Positions 56,464 to 64,000 of a stretch of 64,000 bases of DNA are shown here, piece by piece. The notes below the pieces were generated by a model. It saw only the letters and a list, made by a program, of their open reading frames with translations, had not been told where the DNA came from and searched no databases. Position 1 is the first letter of the stretch, and each line of letters begins with the position of its first letter. Location: the NCBI GenBank assembly GCA_963971425.1, contig OZ020523.1, positions 23,231,105 to 23,295,104 of the forward strand, read 5' to 3'. A program made the position numbers and the translations under genes. Origin of the DNA: Bryoerythrophyllum caledonicum (lineage: Eukaryota; Streptophyta; Bryopsida; Pottiales; Pottiaceae).

Positions 56464-58743
56464 TTACGTACTCAGTCTATTTCTTTTCACAATCTTGCGG
56501 ATAGGAATGTCTTCGTCTAAGAGAGTTGCCCTTGGAGGCGCCTCACTTGGGATGGTCGAATCGACTGATGGCGATGATAGGGCCTTCAACTTCTCGTTGA
56601 AGACAACGGTGTTGCTTTCCAAAGCAACAATATGACAGCCGGACATCTGGCATGCGCGCACAGAATTTCCTGCAAAGGAATAACAAATTTAGTTATGACT
56701 ACAATTATGTACCTTGCTTAAGAAATGAAGAAGACTCACCGATAGAGGCAAACGCATCTAGAACAACCGCTTGAGGCTGTGATAAAGCCTCGATCAACAT
56801 CTGGAGGAAGGTGCTGTCCTTCTCACGTGGCCCCCTCCATGGAATGGGTCCTCGCATGGACTGTGATTCGGCAGAGGTGAAATTGAAAAGAACATCGGAT
56901 TCTTCGACGCCCATTCCCATCTCACAGAGCGCGTCGTTTTTATTGAACTTGAAGTTGGCAACATCCACATTCTGTCGAACAAGGAACAAAACACGGAACC
57001 TACGCGACTGCGATTGCAATGCACATCGAATCCAGTAGAGACAGTTAGAATGAGATATACAATAAAATCAACAAATAAAACATCTGAAATGTAAGAAGGA
57101 GGATCGGTTAAGCGCACCTTCAGCGAAGCATCAATGTGCGAGGTGAATGGGAGGTCGTTTATTGCCCACCAGTCTCTGAGGATTTTGAAACCGTATCCGC
57201 CCGCATAAGACAACACATCGGACCGGATAGAGGGGACCTCGGGCAAGAAGATCAGCATCCCGCCCTTGTCGTGGAGGAAGAAATCTGAAAACTCAAATAA
57301 GCTCTCCACGACCGGAATTGAATACTCGTTCCAGGTTGGAATGTCATTTGTATGCTTCGAGATGGATGGAACCGGCATCCCGTCAGGGATGTCTGCCAAG
57401 ATCAAGTCGAATCCACTGTGAGGGCAGTGAGCTGAATGACCTGTACTGCAAGCTTCCTTCGTCGCCTGGACAAGCACAAGTCAGTAATAGTGTTTTGAAA
57501 CAATGGCATTGGATGTTTTGTTACAATGAAGAGGATAATTTATAGTTCTAGTTGTAAAACAATCCTATTCTTTTGGGACAACAACAATCAATAAGTATAG
57601 GAAAAGAAATAGACATATCTTGAAATTGAGATGTAAAAAACAAGCTTAAGTACCTGGAGGCCAAACTTATTCATGGCAAGAAAAGAAATAGACATATCTT
57701 AAAATTGAGATGTAAAAAACTAGCTTAAGTACCTGGAGGACAAACTTATTCATGGCAAGAAGCGTGGAATGCTGGTCAGGGAAAGAATCCATGATCATAG
57801 AGATTGATGTGTTGTCTACAAAGACACTCGCTGGTGGAGGTGGCGAGGTTCTCCCAGCCTTCACCGTCATGATAAGCATGTTAGAGTTCTGTGAAAGGGG
57901 ACTTGAAGCGTTCGAAGCTTCGGGTGCTGATCGCTTTGATCTCCTCTGAGACTGCAAGGGCGCCACTAAGGACTCTGAATCCAACATCTCAATGTCATCA
58001 ATACGAGCGGTGGAGGCCAAAGTGATCAGCTGAGCATGTTGTGAGGCTAGTTCCGCCTTCGCGGCGGCAAGTGCTTTGGCCACTTCCACTGCTGCAGCCT
58101 CCAATTCAGCCTTCGCGGCAGCCTGTGACTCTGCTTTAGCAGCAACTTCAGCATCAGCGGTAGCCTTTCTCTTGGAGACACGGGTCTTCTTCGCACCAAG
58201 TTCTGTAGAAACAGAAGGAAGTATTATTTCCGTACCCAATAGATCTGGCTGGGCACTGTTCCGCAATTCGATATCAAATGAAGGAGGCTTCTTAACGGGA
58301 CAATCCAAATACCAACCACAACGCTCCCAATGCTCACGCCCCCATGTCTTCATGATATCGTCAGTGAACATGAACATATCACTAGTCTTCTCCAAGTAAT
58401 TGGAGAAGGATGGTGGAGTACGAGAAATTGCCTTCCTCGGGAATAGAATGTACATGAAGTACCTGTAGAGAGTCCGGTTGATGGCTTGCTTAAGTCCCAC
58501 TTGCTTCTCGGGTGGATTATTCTTATGAACTCCCTTCCCCTTAAACTCGTTATGGAAGGCAATATCCCAGAGCTGCACGCGCATCTGTTCAACGTATTCG
58601 GGTATTGTTTGGATCGGCATACCATGCTCAGGAAAGTAGTCAATATTAACCTCCATGTCAGATAATATCCCTTGGAACAATGATTCAGTCTCCCCTGAAA
58701 GCTGCAAGAAGTGTTTGATGCAGTCACGGGTGAACTTACTCAT
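56464..58743 (-). CDS. DNA N4/N6-methyltransferase-like protein, MULE cargo
   Basis: Four exons (58743-57733, 57465-57118, 57007-56740, 56669-56464) with GT..AG introns join in phase to give 610 residues. Residues 1-170 form a helical domain of unknown type (HNEFKGKGVHKNNPP, REHWERCGWYLDCPVK). An Ala/Lys/Glu-rich coiled coil follows (about 195-240), then a Ser-rich linker. The C-terminal half looks like an amino-methyltransferase in permuted order. FDLILADIPDG is in the place of motif IV (DPPY/SPPY), and LDAFASIGNSVRACQ then CHIVALES are in the place of the AdoMet-binding motifs X-I-II. DIPD lacks the usual aromatic residue, so activity is uncertain. Coding frames are intact although the partner transposase is broken. 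An RNA methyltransferase or a structural role remains possible. Confidence 0.68.
57602..57759. repeat. 79-bp tandem duplication across a splice donor
   Basis: 57602-57680 and 57681-57759 are almost identical. The unit contains the end of exon 1 of the methyltransferase-like gene (codons for MNKFVLQ, or MNKFGLQ in the other copy) and its GTACTTAAGC donor. The gene therefore has a decoy donor 80 bases inside intron 1. Reading through the first donor meets a stop, so only the 57733 site preserves the frame. Confidence 0.85.
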
Positions 58744-61700
58744 TCAATTGCTCAGATTAGTAGTGGCCCTGGTGAGGACGAGATTTGGTCGCTGAAGGTA
58801 GGGAAATATCGAGTTTATGGCAAGTTCGATAGCATCCATGGAACACCCTTACCTGCGTTTACACCGCGTCTGTCATCTAGTGCTAGTGAGGTCACACCAC
58901 TACTTTCAAAGGTCAAATTAGAGCTAGTTAATGACAATGTTTTTGTTTTGAGTGACGACTCTGATTGCGAGTGCCTTCCATTGAATCCTGGCATTACCTC
59001 GTTTCAATCCTCATCTCTTTCTTCCAATCCTCGTCCATCGTCCTCTTGCTTTGTTCCCGATCCTAGATCTAAACCCCCTCTTGCACCATCTGCCTCGTCT
59101 CCACTAAGCATACTGGACTGCCTCCGAAATTTGAGTTCCCGGCGTAGATCAAAGTCAGTCCTTAGTAGAATAGATTTCAATTCCATCACCATAGAGAAAG
59201 TGGACTTTTTGCCTCCCACTTTTGATGGAGACATCGTGTTTGAACTACCTCCTCTTGGAAACACTCTTCCTTCTTCCAAGGCAGGCCACCTCCACGGTAT
59301 GGATAAGAAACATGATGGTCATGCTTGGACTCGTACCGTCACTTCTCACATCAAGTCTGATCAGCAGCTCACATTCCGGATGTCTTCATGCTTGGGACAC
59401 CTAAGGTGCACTAATAGTCTCTGCGACTATCTCGAACGTCCCAATCGAACATCTCCTTCTAATGAGACAGAGTGGGAGGGTACCGCCTCCTCTTCATTTC
59501 TCCCTGGCTGTGAGCCACCTTTTAATTCTTCTGTTCTTTGTGCCATTTGTCTGCTTCCCCCGACATGCATAGACAGTTGTATGGCTAAAGTCTATTATGT
59601 TGTTGGACAGAGTCATATGTCACGTGCATGTGTGCATTTGGAATATCATCATCATGCAGTGAAGAGAAGTAATTGCAGAGAGTCAAACGCAAAACTTAGG
59701 GCCTTGATTGGGGAACAAGTTGAACGGACTCCCAGTGCGACAAACTCCTCCATCATCTTGGAAGCAAGTAAGGATTACCTTGGAGAACTGCTCCTCTGCC
59801 CTGATGGTGTTCCGCACAAGACCTTGGGATTAGATGAACTTGTCCCTGTCTTGAACAAGGTGAAGCAGATGACCTCCCCTAGTCTCCGCAATGAAGTCAC
59901 AACATTCCGTTACTTGCGTCGATTTGGAGTCATGGACAGTATAACAAAATTGAGAGGCTCTAGCAATTGGGTTTTTGTCCAAGAGAACCATTTTCTGGGA
60001 CAAGGTGCAGACGCAGACAAGGTCTTTATCTTTAAGATGGCAGAGATTGGACCAGGGAGTGGTGTTGATTTAGTACGCCAAATGCAGCCTGGCGGTGATT
60101 TGCAAGACTCTTGGATGATGTTTGATCATGTGAAGCGCGTCAAAGGATGGACTACAATGGCTTCCCATGTGTATGATTCCACGTATTGCCGTGTTATGAC
60201 CATTGCTATTTGTGACATGCAATCCGAGGATGTCGCTGCGCAATGAGTATTCTGGAACAATTTGAATGCAGTGGCGGGTAGGCATGATATGCCAAATGTG
60301 AATTTCAAAGGCTTCATGGCCGACAGCGCACAGGCAAATTGGAATGCTATACGTATTACTTACGGAAGTGGAGACGCGAATATCCGAATGGACAACCGGG
60401 AAAGGACCTGCCTCTTTCATTGGACGCAATCATTGGAAAAACATACAAAGGCAGACATCAGGGCAGACTTGCAAGACCAACACAAGCGACTTTGCAAACA
60501 ATAAAAGAATTCCACATCCATGGAAGAGGCACAGACTAAATACCTCGCCATTCGATCGTGGTGGTTATCTTCTGGAGCAACGACGGATGATGGCCTCGTC
60601 CGACTCGACTTATGGCTTGCCTTTTGGCATTTCCGCTATCGACAGTGGGGAGGCTTCATAGATCATGTAAGCTACCCATACTTCACTTTTATTTTCTCTG
60701 ACGTGACCATCTACCAATTTTTTTTTTCATTTGTTGAATATTGTCGAAGTCCTTTTTTTCTTCCTGCTAGATGGAGGTGCCGCCATCGGCACCCCCCTAA
60801 GTCTCGGAAATTAATAAATCACATTTTACTCGTCAAATGTCACAATAGCGGCACCCTCCCTGGATGCTGTACCTCTGAAACCTTTGCTCTACTTCAGAGT
60901 GGGTGCCGCTGTCGGCACCCCCTTGGAGTCGTCGACTGTTGTATTCAGAGTTCCACACGGAAAGAGGTGCTGTTGTCGGCCCCTCCTTCTGAGTCGAGCA
61001 ATGATTACTTCCGCCAACCACCCCTAAATGGGAGCCGATAGCGCCATCCCTCTCTGCTAAGGATATTCACAACTCTATTTTGATTAGCTTTTTTTTATAG
61101 TGCCAAATTGACATATTGACGTTGAATTGTTTATGTCTTCCAGGCTTTATCCGAGTCGGAATTAGCTGAGATGCCTTCATGTAATCTAGCGGAAACCGTT
61201 CACAACAAGTGGTTGCAGCAATCAGGCAAGAGAGGCAACGACTTATATGTGGCAACCGTAGATGACATGGTTCGTGCCTTCATGCAAGTTGTGGCCTATT
61301 ATGGATTTCTGAAGGGTGAGAAGGCTGGAACTGGCCCAGGAAAAGAAGAACTTCGACTTCGTGCCGCCCAACGAACTGCGCAACAGTCTGGTAATTCAAA
61401 AGTACTTCACGAAGCGTTTTCCAACATGCCTGGGGCCGACGAATTTTGCATCCGTGACCCTCATCTTGAAGGTGAAGAAGTCTTTCTCTCAATGAAAAGA
61501 AAGGCTGATCTACCGCCGGGTTCTGAATTTGACTCTCACCGACCCGACAAGATCAGTATCTCATGCCCTCGTGTGAAGACTGGACGGATAAATCCAGAAA
61601 TCAGTGTCCTTCCAATCGAGGTTGACGTCCAATATCCGGGTCAAGAACATGATGCAACTCGAGCCCCTGATTCCCCGACTCCGCCATCCTCCTTACGAGT

Positions 61701-62595
61701 ACAGCACACCAAGAATGTTATGGAATCAGATTGCGACGAGAGACAATGGCACATTGCTAGACTTCCGAAAACCTTTGTGAAAGCGTGTTTTGCTCAACAG
61801 GCCATCACAAAGAAGAAATGTGTTGCCAAGATCGTACAAGGCGGGAGAAGTACCGCCGCCCCGACTTACACAGGTATGATGGATAGCTACAAGAAGAATA
61901 GGCATGAGAAGATGCAGTTCTTCTTTTGCAATGACGACATCGAGCGTTGTGTCAAAGGCAGTCGAAGGAAGTGGGTTTTGTCCAAACCTGAAATCCCAGA
62001 TATATGGCCCGTTAAGATGGGCACGAATCTTGTGAGTAAGGAAATATTAGCACTTGAAAACGTTGGGTTCCGCCTGGCCGAGCGCCTACAATTGTCTCCA
62101 AGGAAGCTTTTTAGTGACATTGCCGCGCCCGTGGACTTGGAGGAATATCCTCCGCCCGTAAACCCATTAGAGCATCCCACAAGGAGGTATGGAAAGAATA
62201 TCCGTAGAAATCCGCAGGCACCGACTACAAAACATCATAACAGTTGCGCCTCTGCACTCTCCGTGGTTGGCAAAATTCGCAAGATCCTTATGGTGCCGCG
62301 ACCAGCTCTAGGGTGCATTGTGAATTTGGAGTCCACAAGCATTTCCAAGGTCTCCACATATTTGGTGGTGATTGGTCAGTTTCCGAGTTGTAGTTGTCCA
62401 TCTTTCAAGGAGATGTCTGACAAGTCGCTTGGCAAACGCGCGCAATGGACATATTGTAAGCACCTCTACTTCATCCTGAATATTGTCTGTGGATTAGATC
62501 CTGAGGTTGATGTATTTATGCATGCTCCTAGTTTCAGTTGGAATGAGACCAAACAAGTTATTCAACTTTTGATTCTCAAACAGTATAGTGCGTAG
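58711..62595 (+). pseudogene. MULE transposase with SWIM zinc finger, two nonsense codons
   Basis: Exon 58711(or 58756)-60666 joins in phase to 61144-62595 through a GTAAGC..TTCCAG intron. Features in order: a Ser/Pro-rich N-terminal part, a Cys/His block near SSCLGHLRCTNSLCDYL, possible catalytic Asp in HVYDSTY and in FKGFMADSAQANW, CLFHWTQS, LDLWLAFWHFRYRQWGGFI, NLAETVHNKWLQQ, and a C-terminal SWIM finger (CSCPSF..YCKH). In-frame TGA at 60244 and TAA at 60502 interrupt it, with the same frame carrying recognisable protein on both sides. No in-frame ATG precedes 59299; an acceptor (GCTCAG at 58755) suggests a missing upstream exon. The element cannot move itself. Confidence 0.85.
60667..61143 (+). 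other. Transposase intron with repeated GC hairpins
   Basis: 477 bp between GTAAGC and TTCCAG. It contains GGTGCCGCCATCGGCACC (60776-60793), GGTGCCGCTGTCGGCACC (about 60901-60918) and a degenerate third copy near 60966, each an inverted repeat around a short loop. Confidence 0.7.
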
Positions 62596-63141
62596 TTATC
62601 CGTATGGGCATTTCAACACTGTGTTACATTTCTCTTATATTATTCAAAAACGGTGAGACTACAAGGGCCACCGGATGTGTTTCTAAATTGGCAATTGTTT
62701 AGATAGGGCACAACCTCATGTATATACAATCAAATGCACGCCACCTTCCATTTGAGATATGAACAAGTATTTAAATATCTGGAATCCAAAACTACATGGA
62801 GAAGTCCAGGAACTATAAGGACATTATCTAAGATGTCAAATGCTTTGTATTCAAATAATAAACCTTCGTTACATTATTTCACAATGAAATACTTCAAGTC
62901 ATTTGTAAGTTCACAATTTTTTTGTCTAAGGTCCTACACTTCCTGTATTGCCAAGTTGAATGAATCCATACGTTCATGGAATCACACCCTCGTATACAGT
63001 ATGTTTTTCCCAAAAAAATTAAGCGGCCTCTTTCCACGGCTTTAGGTCACACATATTTTACTAATTTTAGATATTATATTCTACAATTATTCCTGAAGTT
63101 TTTATTTTCCAAAAAAATCTCACAACAAATTTTTATTTTTC
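62596..63141. other. MULE right non-coding region
   Basis: AT-rich and without recognisable genes. It presumably contains the transposase 3-prime untranslated region. Confidence 0.5.
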
Positions 63142-63190
63142 AGCTCTCGGCTCACGGCTCACCGCTCACCGCTCACTGCTCACCGCTCTA
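63142..63190 (-). repeat. Right subterminal GGTGAGC array
   Basis: GCTCACC and GCTCACGG/GCTCACTG variants, the mirror image of the left array, directly inside the right terminal repeat. Six units can be counted. Confidence 0.8.
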
Positions 63191-63211
63191 GGCACGCAAA
63201 ATAGCAATCCC

Positions 63212-64000
63212 CATCGTTCGCACTCGCAGTGGAAACGTGGATACGGTTCGCTCTCAAGTCTCGGTAGCTGATCAAGCTACGAGGAGCGTCCGGGCCATAC
63301 ATAGCCCATTCACAAATCAAAGGGTGTCCCCCGGGCAATGCTATTGTTGCCCGGCCCTCACGAAATCTGAAATTTCGTGGCCCTGCAATGGTGACGATGT
63401 CACAACATTGCCATGGGTCGTTTCGATTTTTGAACTCAAAGAACCTAGAGTCCTGCAGTATGGTATGAGTTGATGCACTATCGAGCAAAGCTATTTTTGC
63501 TTTGGCCGTCTGTGATACTCTTTGAACCATGTATATCTCAGGATCTAGTTCGCAGAGCGTGAGGGATGGTGCATCAAGAGTATGCGTTTCTCTTTTCCCA
63601 TCCTTCAGCGCCTGGAGTTCCTTAAACATTTCAGTGAAATAGTCTGGAGCACGACATTCTTTGGCATAGTGTCCCTTTCGGCCACACTTATGACAAGCTC
63701 CTTTAACACTTTTACTGGACGACTGTGACGATTTGTCTACTTTAGGTTTGTGTCCATACCTCTTGTGCGTTGAGCGTTCACCTTTCGGTTTGTTCCATTC
63801 TCCTTTCTGTTTCCGCTTAGGTGCATCTGTGACGTGTGACTCGCGGCTGGGGTTCGGCTCCTTCTTCGTGGATGAAATCCCCGCGCTCTGAGTTTTCGGT
63901 GTCTTGTCAATCTCGCTCGCGCGGACCTCCTTGGCTGGGCGAGATTTTGCATTCTTGAGCAGTAGCTGTTGTTGCTTCTCGGCTAACAGTAAGTACGACA
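63212..64000 (-). pseudogene. Copia gag tail and protease, partial, cut by the MULE
   Basis: An open minus-strand frame enters from beyond the window end. It carries a Lys/Ser-rich linker and a CCHC zinc knuckle, CHKCGRKGHYAKEC (about 63690-63650), typical of gag. The aspartic protease follows (IALLDSASTHTILQDSRFF, catalytic Asp in DSA), then the pre-integrase region up to the target duplication at 63222-63212, where the MULE interrupts it. The frame continues at 54638 on the far side in the same phase. Nothing upstream of the gag tail is visible. This is part of the element described at 51531-54638. Confidence 0.9.

Larger units (their letters stand above)
54639..63211. mobile_element. 8.6-kb MULE carrying a DNA methyltransferase-like gene
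   Basis: The ends are GGACGAAGCTATTTTGCGTG and on to CC at left, and GGGATTGCTATTTTGCGTGC and on to C (complement) at right. These are 22-base imperfect inverted repeats sharing a perfect 15-base core. They are flanked by an 11-bp direct repeat and sit inside copia. Just inside each end are inverted arrays of GGTGAGC. Cargo: a SWIM-domain MULE transposase (plus strand, 58756-62595) and a divergent methyltransferase-like gene (minus, 56464-58743). MULEs are defined by 8-11-bp duplications, terminal repeats starting with G, and transposases with SWIM zinc fingers. All three are met here. Confidence 0.9.

Noticed and set aside
58711..58770. GTG at 58711 as a start codon for the MULE transposase
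   Set aside because: Plant nuclear genes rarely start with GTG, and the stretch overlaps the divergent gene. A splice acceptor at 58755 is more likely.
1..64000. tRNA, rRNA or bacterial operon features
   Set aside because: I looked for cloverleaf-like segments and operon-style spacing and found none that I could support by eye. A tRNAscan run would settle the tRNA question.

Overview
The window looks like nuclear DNA of a land plant, most likely a seed-free one such as a bryophyte or lycophyte. The evidence is a complete QWRF-motif (augmin subunit 8-like) microtubule gene, an array of plant-type SINA-like ubiquitin ligases, spliceosomal introns with GT..AG ends, a chloroplast-type leader on a DUF1479 protein, and many plant transposons. 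The seed-free assignment is inference. Single-copy genes sit in GC-rich islands within AT-rich, repeat-laden DNA.

Layout. 1-10 kb: AT-rich intergenic DNA with a 12-bp minisatellite, diverged duplications, a GC-rich island near 5.5 kb and several families of small inverted-repeat elements, some with TTAA ends. 10.2-15.5 kb: two divergent genes, a 13-exon P-loop NTPase (minus) and a two-exon DUF1479 oxygenase-like protein (plus), sharing a promoter of about 360 bp. 15.5-34.5 kb: a minus-strand array of seven SINA-like RING E3 ligase copies plus relics. Copies 2, 3, 6 and 7 are open; copies 1, 4 and 5 carry nonsense codons. Long segmental duplications separate them, and some include pieces of the neighbouring QWRF gene. 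35.3-39.3 kb: the QWRF gene, six exons, 792 residues. 40.6-64 kb: transposons, comprising a structurally intact Tc1 element, a broken PIF/Harbinger element, a LINE tail, a possible Helitron with a minisatellite, a decayed second Tc1/mariner copy, and a Ty1/copia element split by an 8.6-kb Mutator-like element (MULE).

The most unusual object is that MULE (54639-63211). It has an 11-bp target duplication, 22-bp imperfect terminal repeats and subterminal GGTGAGC arrays. It encodes a SWIM-domain transposase with two nonsense codons. Head to head with it lies a spliced four-exon gene for a DNA N4/N6-methyltransferase-like protein with circularly permuted motif order and an unusual DIPD motif IV. 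A transposon carrying a cargo methyltransferase-like gene is the best candidate here for an undescribed system.
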